From positions 62,001 to 126,000 of the forward strand of contig NZ_CP158298.1 of NCBI RefSeq assembly GCF_040256395.1: a stretch of DNA of 64,000 nt, written 5' to 3'. The notes under the pieces are model-generated. The model ran no database searches, was not told where the DNA came from, and saw nothing but the letters and a program-made list of their open reading frames with translations. This stretch comes from Deinococcus sonorensis KR-87. GTDB taxonomy: Bacteria; Deinococcota; Deinococci; Deinococcales; Deinococcaceae. Every line of letters starts with the position of its first letter. Within the stretch, counting starts at the first letter, position 1. The translations under genes and the position numbers were made by a program. Shown one piece after another: positions 43,920-53,831 of the stretch.

Positions 43920-44672
43920 ATGCATCAGCAACTGTCCGGCAAAACCGCCCTCGTCACCGGCGGCACCAGCGGCATCGGCCTCGCCATCGCCGAAGCCTTC
44001 ATCGCCGAAGGCGCCCACGTCTTCATCACCGGCCGCCGCACGGCACAGCTCGACGACGCCAAAGCGCAGCTGGGCGACCACGTCACCACCATTCAGGGCG
44101 ACGTCGGCCAACTCGACGACCTCGACCGCATCTACGCCGTGATCCGCGCCGCCGGACGCCCGCTCGACATTGTGGTCGCCAACGCCGGCGGCGGCAGCTT
44201 CGCGCCACTCGGGCAGATCACCGAAGCGCACTTCGACCAGACCTTCGACACCAACGTCAAAGGCACCCTCTTCACCGTGCAGAAGGCCCTGCCGCTGCTG
44301 AACGACGGCGCCTCGGTGATCCTGATGGCGTCCACCACCAGCATCACCGGCACCCCCGCCTTCAGCGTCTACAGCGCAACCAAAGCCGCGGTGCGCTCCT
44401 TCGCCCGCACCTGGGCGCTCGACCTCAAGGACCGCCACATCCGGGTGAACGCTGTCAGCCCCGGCCCCACCCTCACGCCGGGCCTGACCGACCTGGCGCC
44501 CGACGCCGAGCAGGCCCAGGCCCTGCTCGACGGCCTGACCTCCGGCGTGCCGCTGGGCCGGATGGGCCAGCCGGAAGAGATCGCGCAGGCCGTGGTGTTC
44601 CTGGCCTCCGACCGCAGCAGCTTCATCACCGGCACTGAACTGTTCGTCGACGGCGGCACGGCCCAGGTGTAA
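43920..44672 (+). CDS. Short-chain dehydrogenase/reductase
   Basis: 250 residues, classical SDR length. All landmarks are present: TALVTGGTSGIGLAIAEAF (cofactor), GDVGQLDDLDRIY, VVANAGGGSFAPL, catalytic Ser in VILMASTTSITG, and YSATKAAVRSF for Tyr and Lys. The end is GTELFVDGGTAQV. It is an NAD(P)H-dependent oxidoreductase in the cytoplasm; the substrate is unknown. CCAGGGAGCAGCAC precedes ATG 43920. Controlled, probably, by the divergent TetR. Confidence 0.93.
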   Translation: MHQQLSGKTALVTGGTSGIGLAIAEAFIAEGAHVFITGRRTAQLDDAKAQLGDHVTTIQGDVGQLDDLDRIYAVIRAAGRPLDIVVANAGGGSFAPLGQITEAHFDQTFDTNVKGTLFTVQKALPLLNDGASVILMASTTSITGTPAFSVYSATKAAVRSFARTWALDLKDRHIRVNAVSPGPTLTPGLTDLAPDAEQAQALLDGLTSGVPLGRMGQPEEIAQAVVFLASDRSSFITGTELFVDGGTAQV

Positions 44673-44762
44673 GTCGCCCTCACCCTTCGCGCCCCGACAC
44701 CCGGGGTAGAAACTGCCGGAACTCGCCGGACAAGGTCATCCGCGCAGGGTCGATAGGATTAA

Positions 44763-44789
44763 GTGGCCGTCTGAACTTTAGACGGCCAC
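44763..44789 (+). terminator. Hairpin after the SDR gene
   Basis: GTGGCCGTCT-GAACTTT-AGACGGCCAC, a perfect 10-bp stem 90 bases after the SDR stop and 36 bases before the next start codon. Confidence 0.55.
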
Positions 44790-44825
44790 GTGCAGTGCAC
44801 CGGACACATTCCCTATGCTGTCCCC

Positions 44826-45764
44826 ATGACCCGCCAGAGCTCGCGCCCCCCTCCCCGCCTGCCCCTGCCGCCGCGGGTGCGCTTCTGGCTGGGGCTGCTG
44901 CTGGCCCTGGTCCTCGGCTACCTGATCGCGCTGGTGCAGGGTGCCGTCGTGCGCCCCCCGCTGGTGATCGGGCAGGACGCCGTGCCGCCCTCCGGTCCGG
45001 TACAGGGCGTGACGTCCACGCTGGAGAACCAAGGGGGCGCGTTTCTCGACATCAAGCCGGGCGGCGCGGCAACGACGCTGCTGGTCTACTACCCCGGCGG
45101 CCTGGTTCGCCCCCAGGCGTATGAATGGCTGGGCCGCGCCCTCGCCGCCGACGGCGTTCAGACGGTCATTCCGGTGTTTCCCCTGGATCTTGCGGTGACG
45201 GGCATCAACCGCGCCGACGCGCTCATCAGGAAGTTTGGCGCGGGCAAGACCGTGGTGATCGCGGGCCACTCCCTGGGTGGGGCCATGGCGGCGCAGTATG
45301 CCAGAGGGCATCGTGATCAGCTGAGCGGCATGATCCTGATGGGCGCGTATCCGGCCGGCAACGTGAACCTGAAGGAGAGCCGCCTTCCGGTGCTGTCGCT
45401 CCTGGCCGAGCAGGATGGGGTGGCGGAGCCCGCCGACGTGCGCGACGGCCTGAACCGCCTGCCGGCCAGCGCCCAGTTGACGGTCATTCCCGGCGCGGTT
45501 CACAGCTTCTTCGGGCGGTATGGAGCACAGCGAGGCGACGGTCTGCCCACGGTGACGCGCGCCGCGGCGGAAGCCGGGATTCTGCGTGCGGTCCGGGCGT
45601 TTCTGGCCACGCTGCCCCCTCCATCCGGTGACGCTGGCCATTGCGCACGGACCAGCACGGCCAGCGCTGTCCGCTCGGCAATGACGAGCGGCCACGAGAG
45701 GGTCGGCGCGCATGAACGCGTGGCGGGCGCCGGCGGCACCTCCGCCGCATGTGTAATGGCCTGA
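44826..45764 (+). CDS. Membrane-anchored alpha/beta hydrolase
   Basis: 312 residues from ATG 44826. TATGCT lies six bases upstream, so the mRNA is probably leaderless. One N-terminal membrane segment (FWLGLLLALVLGYLIALVQG) is followed by a hydrolase domain with nucleophile GHSLGGAMAAQYARG and His in PGAVHSFFGRYG. The domain seems complete at AVRAFLATLPP. About 50 further residues (GDAGHCARTSTASAVRSAMT and onwards) are low-complexity and look like read-through after a lost stop. Substrate unknown. Confidence 0.85.
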   Translation: MTRQSSRPPPRLPLPPRVRFWLGLLLALVLGYLIALVQGAVVRPPLVIGQDAVPPSGPVQGVTSTLENQGGAFLDIKPGGAATTLLVYYPGGLVRPQAYEWLGRALAADGVQTVIPVFPLDLAVTGINRADALIRKFGAGKTVVIAGHSLGGAMAAQYARGHRDQLSGMILMGAYPAGNVNLKESRLPVLSLLAEQDGVAEPADVRDGLNRLPASAQLTVIPGAVHSFFGRYGAQRGDGLPTVTRAAAEAGILRAVRAFLATLPPPSGDAGHCARTSTASAVRSAMTSGHERVGAHERVAGAGGTSAACVMA

Positions 45765-46843
45765 ATGGTTCGCCTGATGGATGGTGCAGGGTCATGGCCT
45801 CACGCGGATGAGTGCGGCATGCTGCACCGCGTCTGCTCACATGGTCGGTTCGCAGGCATCTTCGATCGGCGTTGGCTGACCCATCCTGTACGTCACTCAG
45901 CTTTGCCTGCCAACGGGTACTGGCAAGCTTGCGGCCCATCTGTCGCAGGCGCTGGCTGTCCAGGCACCCCACGGGCATTGCCTTAACCTGCTTGAGCGCT
46001 GTCTGCACATTGGCTTTGTTATTTCCGTCAAGCGCGAACGTCAGCGGATCGCATGGTCGATGCCGGGTGGTACGCCGGGATAAGGCGGTTCGTTGTCCTT
46101 GGAGTCCAGGATGTCGAATGGGAGCACCCACTGTTCAGCGAACAGGTCCGAGACGTTCCAAAGCTCCTGGAGGCCATCGAACGGGCCATCACATGTTCAG
46201 AGCAGGCCGTGGAGGGCCTCGTTCCATTAGCGGAATGCTCGGGTCCATTACGTTTTACGGCTGGTGGTCTGTTTCAGAAGAGCGTTGGGAGAAAGATCTT
46301 GACGAAGAGACTCGACTTCGCGCAGGAAACACAACAACCATGCAACTCTTTCAAGCAACATCTCCGATGTTCATTTGACTCAAACCACTCGCTGTCCCAC
46401 AAGGAGTCTGCAGGGACGATGGAGCCGCGCGGATGCCTGCACGAGGAGAGGCGTGCACTGCGGCGTTCTCGGCAGACCGCCAGGGTCCAGTACGCTGCAC
46501 CGGTGCCCACGGACGAGCTGCTGAACACGGACGTCCCCCGCGACGCCGAGGTGACCTCGTTTGAAGGCGGGCACCCGGATGGCACGGACGCTCCCCACCT
46601 GCACCCTCTGCGGTCTGCCGTTGAGTTCTTCCTGGTGGCCGTTCCTCAGGACCACCCGTGGGCGCCGCGCTCACGGGCGGTGTTCGCCTGTATGGCGACC
46701 TGGCACCCGCACGACCTCATCCCCCATCTTCTCCCGGAGCGGCGCAGTGTCATCATCTGCCGCTTACAGAGCGAGCGCTCCACCACAGCGCAACGCCGCA
46801 CCATCGGGGTGGGCGACGACGGCCAGATGAGAAGCCGCGGCGC
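45765..46843. other. Decayed region beside the sugar operon
   Basis: The minus strand holds two adjacent coherent pieces in different frames: LWNVSDLFAEQWVLPFDILD, NEPPYPGVPPGIDHAIR to a stop near 46048, and FALDGNNKANVQTALKQVKA, QRLRQMGRKLASTRWQAKLS down to about 45870. They may be one frameshifted gene of unknown family. Between 46400 and 46840 nothing convincing was found, apart from a possible CTLCGLP-type fragment on the plus strand. A repeat (45799-45852) lies here. Confidence 0.35.
45799..45852. repeat. Direct repeat flanking the sugar operon, left copy
   Basis: CTCACGCGG followed by a 24-bp stretch (45810-45833, beginning GAGTGCGGCATGCTGC) identical to 55311-55334, then a CACATG and CGGTTCG match. 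The two copies lie in the same direction about 9.5 kb apart, on either side of the six-gene operon. Confidence 0.6.
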
Positions 46844-47731
46844 TCACCCCTTCATCCCGGTCAGGACGATGCCCTCGATGATCTGTTTCTGGAAGATGGC
46901 GAAGACGATCAGCACCGGAATCACGGCCAGACTGCTGGCGGCCATGATCAAGCCCCACTGGGTTCCGGCCTCCCCATTGAAGAGCGCCGTCCCCACCGGC
47001 AGCGTACGGAACTCGGGGTTCTGGATCACGATCAGTGGCCACAGGAACGCGTTCCAGTTGCCCAGGAAGGTGAAGATCGCCAGACTCGCCAGCGCCGGAC
47101 GGACCAGCGGCAGGGCGATGCGCCAGAAGATCCCGAACTCGCTCATGCCGTCGATGCGGGCGGCTTCCAGCAGGTCATCGGGCAGCGTCTCGAAGAACTG
47201 GCGCATCAAGAACACCCCGAAGGCACTCATCAACCCTGGGAACATGATCGAGAAGTACGCGCCGGGGACGCTGCGGGTCAGGTGAAGGTCACTGACGCCC
47301 ACGAACCAGGGGATGACCAGCATCTCGGTGGGAATCATCAGGGTGGACAGGATCAGGATGAAGATCAGGGTTTTGCCGGGGAAATCGAACTTGGCCAGGG
47401 TGTAGCCCACCATGGAGTCGAAGAACAGCACGCTGGCGGTCGTGACGCTGGCCACCAGCAGGCTGTTGGCGAACCACTGGATGAATTTGGTTTCCAGCAG
47501 CACCTGACGGTAGTTGTCCAGCGTGGGGGCTTCGGGGAGGAACCTGAGGTTGAACAGTTCCTGGAAGCTCTTGAGGCTGGTCAGCAGCATCCACATGAAG
47601 GGAAACAGCGTGACCACGATACCCACGGTCAGCACCAGGTAGGCCAGCAGCAGCGGGAGGTTGACGCGGCGGCGGGGTCGCGGGGTGCCGCTGGAGTCCC
47701 GGACGTCGGTCTTGGGGAGCGTTGTGGTCAT
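46844..47731 (-). CDS. Sugar ABC transporter permease (MalG-like)
   Basis: 295 residues with six membrane segments (LLLAYLVLTVGIVVTLFPFM near the start). The cytoplasmic EAA loop for ATPase docking is LPDDLLEAARIDGMSEFGIF, followed by WRIALPLVRPALASLAIFTF. This is the carbohydrate-uptake type 1 family. It is the last gene of the operon. No ATPase gene is present, so the system must share one, such as an MsmK-type protein, encoded elsewhere. Confidence 0.95.
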   Translation of the reverse strand: MTTTLPKTDVRDSSGTPRPRRRVNLPLLLAYLVLTVGIVVTLFPFMWMLLTSLKSFQELFNLRFLPEAPTLDNYRQVLLETKFIQWFANSLLVASVTTASVLFFDSMVGYTLAKFDFPGKTLIFILILSTLMIPTEMLVIPWFVGVSDLHLTRSVPGAYFSIMFPGLMSAFGVFLMRQFFETLPDDLLEAARIDGMSEFGIFWRIALPLVRPALASLAIFTFLGNWNAFLWPLIVIQNPEFRTLPVGTALFNGEAGTQWGLIMAASSLAVIPVLIVFAIFQKQIIEGIVLTGMKG

Positions 47732-47822
47732 GTGGACTCCACGTCAGGACCGGCTGTGGCAGTGAGGTGGGCACGCCCCGTCCTGGGGCGTGTGATGGTC
47801 TGTTTGGAGAGCCAGGGCCGGG

Positions 47823-48743
47823 TCACAGGTCATACCGCCGGGTCAGGAAGCGCAGCTGCACCAGGGTGATGGCCAGGATGATCACGAACAGCACCACCGT
47901 GATGGCTGAGGCGTAGCCCATCTGGAAGCGCCCGAACGCGAGCTGGTAGATGTACAGCGCCACCGTGGTGGTGCTGCCCAGCGGCCCACCCTGATCGGTG
48001 AAGTTCAGGTTGACCACCTGCGTGAACAGTTGCAGGTACGCGATGGTCCCGGTCACCACGCTGAAGACGATGGTGGGGTTGAGCAGCGGCCAGGTGATCT
48101 TCCAGAAGGCCTGCGAACTGCCCGCCCCGTCGATCTCGGCGGCCTCGTAATAGCTGCGGGGAATGGCCGAGAGCCCGGCCAGGAACAGCACGACCTGAAA
48201 CCCCAGGTTCTGCCACACCACCAGCGCTGCGGTGGTGGCCAGCGCCTGATCCGGGGAGGTCAGGAAGTTCTGCGGGGGGATGTGCAGCCAGACCAGAAAG
48301 GTGTTGACCGGACCGAACTGCGGGCTGAACAGCCACTGCCAGACCCACGCGGCCGCCACGATGGGGGTGACGTAGGGGGCGAAGTACAGCGCCCGGAACA
48401 CGCCGCGCAGGGCGCGGATCTTGTTGAGCAGCAGGGCGACCAGCAGTCCCAGCGCGATCTGCACCGGGACGCCGATGACGGTGTACAGCGCGGTGTTCTT
48501 GAGCGCTTGAGCGAACTTGCCGTCGGTCAACAGACGCTGGTAGTTGTCGGTGCCGACGAACGGCTGCTGCTCTTTGAGGATGTTCCAGTCGAACAGACTC
48601 AGGCGAAGCGCCGAGAGGGTGGGCAGGAAGCGCACAATCAGGAAGAAGAGCAAGGGCACCAGCAAAAAGGTGTAGGCCGTGCGGGTCTGGTGCCGCCGCA
48701 TCGAACTGCCGCGCCGGGCTTTGGGCGACGCGGTCACGGTCAC
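47823..48743 (-). CDS. Sugar ABC transporter permease (MalF/UgpA-like)
   Basis: 306 residues from GTG 48743, chosen because GAGG stands six bases upstream; ATG 48701 is the alternative. Six membrane segments are visible (FLLVPLLFFLIVRFLPTLSA first). The EAA loop is IPRSYYEAAEIDGAGSSQAF, then WKITWPLLNPTIVFSVVTGT. The partner of the permease at 46844. It probably imports an oligosaccharide or glycoconjugate bound by the upstream binding protein. Confidence 0.93.
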   Translation of the reverse strand: MTVTASPKARRGSSMRRHQTRTAYTFLLVPLLFFLIVRFLPTLSALRLSLFDWNILKEQQPFVGTDNYQRLLTDGKFAQALKNTALYTVIGVPVQIALGLLVALLLNKIRALRGVFRALYFAPYVTPIVAAAWVWQWLFSPQFGPVNTFLVWLHIPPQNFLTSPDQALATTAALVVWQNLGFQVVLFLAGLSAIPRSYYEAAEIDGAGSSQAFWKITWPLLNPTIVFSVVTGTIAYLQLFTQVVNLNFTDQGGPLGSTTTVALYIYQLAFGRFQMGYASAITVVLFVIILAITLVQLRFLTRRYDL

Positions 48744-48878
48744 GAGGGGCCTCGTGGGTGGGTGGGTCTGGTCATCTGGACCTCTGACATGCAAGGGCGA
48801 GGCGTCAAAGCATCCCGCGCCCGCGCCCCATGCCCAGTCGTGCGCTGGGAAGAGAGGCAGGGGCACGGGTCTCCGGGT

Positions 48879-50126
48879 TTATTTGTAGTAGCTGTTCAGG
48901 ATCTTCTGTTCATCGGCGGCGGCCTGCTTGACGGCGTCGGCAGGCTTGGCCCCTTTGAGCAACACCGTGTTGATCGCGTCCACCCAGGCCTTGCGCTGCC
49001 CGGCCTCATCCACGAACACCGTGGAGGACGCGTAGGGCAGACTGGCGATGAACGGCCCGTAGACCGGGTTTTTGAGCAGGTTGGGATCGGCGGCCAGACT
49101 GCGGCTGGCGGGAATCTCGCCCACGTTTTCCAGCCAGTAGCGCTGCGTGTCCGCGCTGGTGAGGAATTTCAGGAATTTGACGGCGGCGTCCAGTTTGTCG
49201 CCCTTGGCGTTCTTGGTGATGCCATTGACCCAGTACGAGCCGAAGTTGTCCTTTTCATTGGGGTTGCTGGCAAGCACGGGGAGCGGCGCCACCCCCCAGT
49301 TGAACTTCGCTCCGTCTTTGATGGTGTTGATGGCAAACGAGCCGTCGATGATCATGCCCACCTTGCCCGCGATAAAGGCGTCGCGGTAACTGTTGTTGCC
49401 GGGGAAGAAGTTCGGCACGCCCAGCTTGTATTTGGTTTGCAGATCGGTGTAAAAGGTCATCGCTTTGGTGCCCGCCGCGCTGTCGTAGGTGACGGTCTTG
49501 CCGTCCTTGCCGTACGGCTGGCCGCCGAACTGGCGTACCAGCACCTCACGCAGCACGTGGTAGTCCTGACCGTCGGGCTGGATGCCGAATCCCAGCGTGG
49601 TGTACCGGGGCGGCGCGCCCTTAACGATTTTCTGTCCATCTGCGATCAGGTCTTCCCAGGTCCGGGGAGGCTGGGCAATGCCGGCCTGCTTGAACAGGTC
49701 TTTGTTGTAAAACAGCGCCAGGGTGCGGACAGCCGTGGGCAGGGCGTAGTACTTGCCGTCCATCTTGGAGGTCTTCACCATCGGGGCGTAAGTGCTGTCG
49801 ATGGTGGCCGTTGGGAATTCCTTGGCGGGGAGGGGTTGCAGGTACCCGGCGTCCACGTACTGCGGCAGCCAGCCGTAATACAAGTTCACCACATCTGGTC
49901 CCTGTCCCGCCGGGACGCTGGAGGCCACTTTCTGGCTGTACGCGTCGTAGGGGAAGGTTTCCTGCTTGATCTTGATGTCAGGGTTGGCGGCCTCAAACTT
50001 CTTGATCAGGTCGTTCATGGCGTCGACCTTGCTGGCGTACTCGTACTGCCAGTAGGTCAGTGTGACCGGCGCGGCGGACGCAGAGGCGAGGGACAGGCCG
50101 AGGGCCAGGGCAAGTACCTTGTTCAT
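48879..50126 (-). CDS. Sugar ABC transporter substrate-binding protein
   Basis: 415 residues from ATG 50126, eight bases after AGGAG; the in-frame ATG at 50132 abuts that site. The signal peptide is KVLALALGLSLASASAAPVT with no lipobox Cys, so export may be followed by free or otherwise anchored localisation. The family 1 fold shows LTYWQYEYASKVDAMNDLIK, FEAANPDIKIKQETFPYDAY, AFIAGKVGMIIDGSFAINTI and GEIPASRSLAADPNLLKNPV. It binds the sugar to be imported. ATG-proximal spacing and strand place it third-last in the operon. Confidence 0.95.
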   Translation of the reverse strand: MNKVLALALGLSLASASAAPVTLTYWQYEYASKVDAMNDLIKKFEAANPDIKIKQETFPYDAYSQKVASSVPAGQGPDVVNLYYGWLPQYVDAGYLQPLPAKEFPTATIDSTYAPMVKTSKMDGKYYALPTAVRTLALFYNKDLFKQAGIAQPPRTWEDLIADGQKIVKGAPPRYTTLGFGIQPDGQDYHVLREVLVRQFGGQPYGKDGKTVTYDSAAGTKAMTFYTDLQTKYKLGVPNFFPGNNSYRDAFIAGKVGMIIDGSFAINTIKDGAKFNWGVAPLPVLASNPNEKDNFGSYWVNGITKNAKGDKLDAAVKFLKFLTSADTQRYWLENVGEIPASRSLAADPNLLKNPVYGPFIASLPYASSTVFVDEAGQRKAWVDAINTVLLKGAKPADAVKQAAADEQKILNSYYK

Positions 50127-50163
50127 ATTCATCTCCTGAAATGAATGAGCTGAGCGGGGGGGG

Positions 50164-52425
50164 TTAGTTGCCTAAGGTGACGCGAGGCCACAGGTACGGC
50201 AACGCCTGCTTCCCGCCCCACGAGAACGAGGCCCAGGCCAGCCCGCTCTGACTGATGTTGGCGCCCACGCGGGCGTCTGCCTGATCTCCGTCATACATCA
50301 CCAGGTTCACGCCGATCGTGTCGCCGGGTCTAGGCACCGTGGGCATGGCCGCCCACGGCAGGCGGAACTCGATGGTATAGCCGCCGTCCACTTTCTTGGA
50401 GGCCACCTGCATGCCTGGGGCCGTTTCTTCCATCTCGCCCTGTCGGGCGTCGGCGTCGCGGAAGCCGCGCGCCCCGAAGCCCGCCGTGGTACAGGGGAAG
50501 GCGGCGGCCTGCATGGTGGTGCCGGTGTCCCGGCTGCTCCCGCTGGGGTCTACGGTCACGCCAATCGCGTCCGAGCGCAGCTGGGCCTTGATGTCGTCTG
50601 GGGCGATGTTGCAGGCCACCAGCTCATCCTTGACATTCATGCCCACGTAGAGAGACGTGTCGTCGTACCCGAGCGTGAAGCTGGCGCTGGCGTCTGCCGC
50701 ACCCTCGGGTTTGGTCCGCCACCACAGGTCATCCGGGCCGATCTGGCTGCCCGCGCCCGCCGCCATGTCGCTCAGATCGCCGTCGATGGTGGGGGCCTTC
50801 TTCAGGCGCGGAATCGTCAGGGTGGGCAGCACGTAGGCGTTGGCCGTGTCGGTGAAGGTGCCGGTGCTCAGGCTGACCGGCAGCAACGCACTCTGTCGTC
50901 CGGCGGGCAGCGCGGCGGCGACGGCTTCCAGCTGCACCGTCAACGTCTTGCTCTGACCGGCGGCCAGCTGGTAGCGGGTGTCGCCGGACAGCGTGACGCC
51001 CGCCGGGAGCTTCAGGTTCAGTTCGCCGTTCACGGCCGCCTGGCTGCGGTTGGTCACGATCACCTTCACCGGGGTCTTCTGCCCCAGCGCCAGGGCCAGG
51101 CGGGTGGGCAGCGAGCCGATGACCCAGTCGGTGCCGGTCTGCCGCGCGAAGTCCTGATAGGCCGCCACGTCGAAGGTCGGGGCGAACGTGGCGACGACGG
51201 CAGGCAGCGGGCGCACGAAATTGCTGGCCCGGCCCGTGATCACCTGGGCGTCCTGCACGGCGCGGTAGCTGCCGGTCAGGGTGCCCCGCTCGGCGGCGGC
51301 CCCGGCGGGCGCGGTGACCTGGAAGGTGGCGCTGGCGGTCTCGCCCGGCTTCAGCGTGTTGGCTGCCGGGGCCGCCGACACCGTCCAGCCTGTGGGAGCG
51401 TTCAGGGCCAGCGTGACTTCGGTCATCGGCTGACCGGTGGTGTTGGTCAGGTTGACCGTGACCGGGGTGGCCTGGCCCGCGCCGATGTCGTAGGCGGTGG
51501 GGTGCACGGCCAGTCGGACGCCGGCAGGTGAGGACCCGCTGGGCGTCAGCGCGCCGGCCAGCAGCGAGGTTTCCTGGATGGGCGTGGGCACGCGCGAGGC
51601 CACCAGCATGAACGTTTCGGGGCTGGCCGTCTTGGCGGGGAGCGTGGAGAAGGTGTCCCAGCCCTGCGAGCGGTAGTTGAACTGCGCGATGTTCTTGAGG
51701 TCCGCGTAGCGGATCCGGGCGGTGCGCGAGACGTCGTCGGTCGGAATCTCGACGGTGGCGTCCTCGGCACTGTTGGGGTAGTAGTACAGCTTCAGGGGCG
51801 TGAAGGGCGCGATGCCTTCCTTGAGCTGCTCGGGGCAACGCGCCGGGTCACCCGCCGAGGTATAGGCCAGCGTGGCGGCGCGGGCGGCCATCTGGTGCTG
51901 GCCGTGGGTGCCGGGGCCGGGCCACATGGTCACGATCACTTCCGGGCGGCGCAGGCGCACCAGGCGCACCACGTCGCACACGAAGGCCGGGCCGCCCCAC
52001 TTGGCCAGGGTCTCCTCGGCGGACAGCGTGAAATAGAAGTCGCGCAGCCCCAGGAAGTGCGGACTGTCCACGCCCAGCATCGCCAGCGAGCGGCGTTCCT
52101 CTTCCTGACGGATCAGGCCCAGGGCGGGGCCCGTTTCACGGCCCGTGGCGTTGCCGCCGCCCTCACCACCCGTCAGGGTGATCACCGTGCCCTTGTAGCC
52201 CCCGTCCAGCAGGTAGCGGGCCAGAATGCCCCCCACGCCGCCGTCGTCGTCGGGGTGCGCGCCGATGAACATCAGGTCCACGTCCATCAGGTCCAGGCCG
52301 CTGACCGTGCCGCCGTACCCGCCGGGGCCGGTCTGGATGGGGGTGGGGGCGGGGGGCGTGCTCTGGGCGCTGGCAGCGCCGACGAGCAGAGACAGGAGCA
52401 GGGCGGACCAGCAACGGTTCTTCAT
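50164..52425 (-). CDS. Secreted PIG-L family deacetylase with NEW3 and CBM9-like domains
   Basis: 753 residues with signal peptide LLLSLLVGAASAQ. The PIG-L domain has the metal site AHPDDD (residues 56-61) and the second His motif in PGPGTHGQHQMAARA. About residues 310-420 form a NEW3-type sandwich (VNLTNTTGQPMTEVTLALNA). About 560-753 look like a family 9 carbohydrate-binding module (PTIDGDLSDM, SLYVGMNVKDELV, YTIEFRLPWAAMPTVPRPGD). It would remove N-acetyl groups from an extracellular GlcNAc-type glycan. Its ATG overlaps the lyase stop (ATGA). Confidence 0.9.
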   Translation of the reverse strand: MKNRCWSALLLSLLVGAASAQSTPPAPTPIQTGPGGYGGTVSGLDLMDVDLMFIGAHPDDDGGVGGILARYLLDGGYKGTVITLTGGEGGGNATGRETGPALGLIRQEEERRSLAMLGVDSPHFLGLRDFYFTLSAEETLAKWGGPAFVCDVVRLVRLRRPEVIVTMWPGPGTHGQHQMAARAATLAYTSAGDPARCPEQLKEGIAPFTPLKLYYYPNSAEDATVEIPTDDVSRTARIRYADLKNIAQFNYRSQGWDTFSTLPAKTASPETFMLVASRVPTPIQETSLLAGALTPSGSSPAGVRLAVHPTAYDIGAGQATPVTVNLTNTTGQPMTEVTLALNAPTGWTVSAAPAANTLKPGETASATFQVTAPAGAAAERGTLTGSYRAVQDAQVITGRASNFVRPLPAVVATFAPTFDVAAYQDFARQTGTDWVIGSLPTRLALALGQKTPVKVIVTNRSQAAVNGELNLKLPAGVTLSGDTRYQLAAGQSKTLTVQLEAVAAALPAGRQSALLPVSLSTGTFTDTANAYVLPTLTIPRLKKAPTIDGDLSDMAAGAGSQIGPDDLWWRTKPEGAADASASFTLGYDDTSLYVGMNVKDELVACNIAPDDIKAQLRSDAIGVTVDPSGSSRDTGTTMQAAAFPCTTAGFGARGFRDADARQGEMEETAPGMQVASKKVDGGYTIEFRLPWAAMPTVPRPGDTIGVNLVMYDGDQADARVGANISQSGLAWASFSWGGKQALPYLWPRVTLGN

Positions 52426-53831
52426 AGCCGACCTCCTTCGAGGTGCGTGCGGGCGTTCATGAAGCGGGTGGTGAGGTGATCGTGGTGGGTGGTGTCGGTG
52501 TTCAGGCGGTCGCGGGCCACCGTGAGTGCTCCGGCCATCACCGACGGGGCAGGGCCGCCAAAGGTGGTGCGGCGGGCGATGAACTCTGCTGGATTCAGGG
52601 CACGGTGCACCTCCGCCTGGGGCAGGTTCAGGCCGACCCCCTCAAGATCGGCGGCCGTCAGGGTGCTGACGGTGCGGCCCTGAGCATGCAGGTGCGCGAG
52701 GAGCGCCTTGACGTGAGCGTGGGCGTCCCGGAACCCGCACCCGGTCGTGCGGGCAATCACGTCGGCCAGTTCGGTGACCACCGTCTCGCCCTGCCGCGCC
52801 TCCCGCACCCATTCTTCGCGGTTGAGCCTGGGATTGGTCAGCGAGGAGATCAGCAGGTCCAGGCCGTCGCGGAAGTCGTGCCACATGCTGGTCAGGGCGG
52901 GCTGCAGGTCTGCGCCGGGATCGTTGATGTCCCCGAACGGGACGTTGTGGCTGGAGATGATCACGCTCTGCGTCACGCCGATGGCCTTGCTGAACTTGGT
53001 ACGGGCGTGTTCCAGCGCCACCGGGTTGCGTTTCTGCGGCATCACGCTGCTGCCCTGCACCAGGCCGTCTTCCAGCGACAGGAGTCCGCGCGACGCCCAG
53101 AACAGCAGGTCGTACAGGACCCGCGACAGGGTGGTCGAGACCACCGTGATCACGCTGGCGATCTCCACCTGCCAGTCGCTGGCGCTCACGGCGTCGTACG
53201 TGTTCTCGATCGGTCGGTCGAAGGCCAGCAGCGCCGCCGTGCGCGTCCGGTCAATGGGAACGCTGGTGCCGCCCAGCGCCACCGCGCCCATCGGGCTGAG
53301 ATTCAGGTGGGTCATGGCCCCCAGCATGCGCGCCGTGTCGCGTGACAGGACGTTTTCCACCGCCGTCAGGTAATGCGCGAGGGTGGTGGGCTGAGCGGGC
53401 TGGTGGTGGGTGTACGCAACGATCACCGTGTCGATCTCACGCGCGGCGAGGTCCAGCAGGGTGCGCCGCAGCTGCAGCACCCGCTCCATCGCCCGCATCA
53501 GGCGCTGTCGGGCGCTCAGCCGATAGAGGGTCATGTCCAGATCGTTGCGGGACAGCGCCGTTCGCAGCGCGCCGGCCGCGCCCGCGTTGCGGGCGGCCAG
53601 CGTCCGGTCCAGCGTGAAGAACACGTCCTCGACACTGGGATCGTAGGCGGGGAAGGGCTCGCGGCGCAGCTCGCGCAGCAACGCTGCCGCCTCGTCCGCG
53701 TGCGCCACGCCGCAGCCGTCCAGCATCAGGGCGTGGGCACTCAGGGCGTCGAACAGGTGGGGCAGCAGGTGCTCGGAGGCGTAGTCGTAATCGGGTTGCA
53801 GGACGACCCGCAGATAGGTGTCATGCCACAT
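52422..53831 (-). CDS. Argininosuccinate lyase-like enzyme (fumarase superfamily)
   Basis: 469 residues from ATG 53831. The superfamily signature GSSVMPQKRNPVALEHARTK is intact, with TVIVAYTHHQPAQPTTLAHY (catalytic His region) and MGAVALGGTSVPIDRTRTAA. Such enzymes release fumarate from succinyl or aspartyl adducts. True argininosuccinate lyase sits with arginine genes. Here it is within a sugar-uptake operon, overlapping ROK by 11 bases and PIG-L by 4, so it probably acts on a different adduct. It is highly specific in placement and deserves attention. Confidence 0.88.
   Translation of the reverse strand: MWHDTYLRVVLQPDYDYASEHLLPHLFDALSAHALMLDGCGVAHADEAAALLRELRREPFPAYDPSVEDVFFTLDRTLAARNAGAAGALRTALSRNDLDMTLYRLSARQRLMRAMERVLQLRRTLLDLAAREIDTVIVAYTHHQPAQPTTLAHYLTAVENVLSRDTARMLGAMTHLNLSPMGAVALGGTSVPIDRTRTAALLAFDRPIENTYDAVSASDWQVEIASVITVVSTTLSRVLYDLLFWASRGLLSLEDGLVQGSSVMPQKRNPVALEHARTKFSKAIGVTQSVIISSHNVPFGDINDPGADLQPALTSMWHDFRDGLDLLISSLTNPRLNREEWVREARQGETVVTELADVIARTTGCGFRDAHAHVKALLAHLHAQGRTVSTLTAADLEGVGLNLPQAEVHRALNPAEFIARRTTFGGPAPSVMAGALTVARDRLNTDTTHHDHLTTRFMNARTHLEGGRL

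Noticed and set aside
48030..50144. 704-residue plus-strand frame across permease and binding-protein genes
   Set aside because: Spans several genes on the opposite strand that have clear families; high GC keeps the antisense frame open.
52422..53831. Assignment as argH
   Set aside because: The signature is shared across the fumarase superfamily, and the operon context is sugar uptake, so the gene symbol was left empty.
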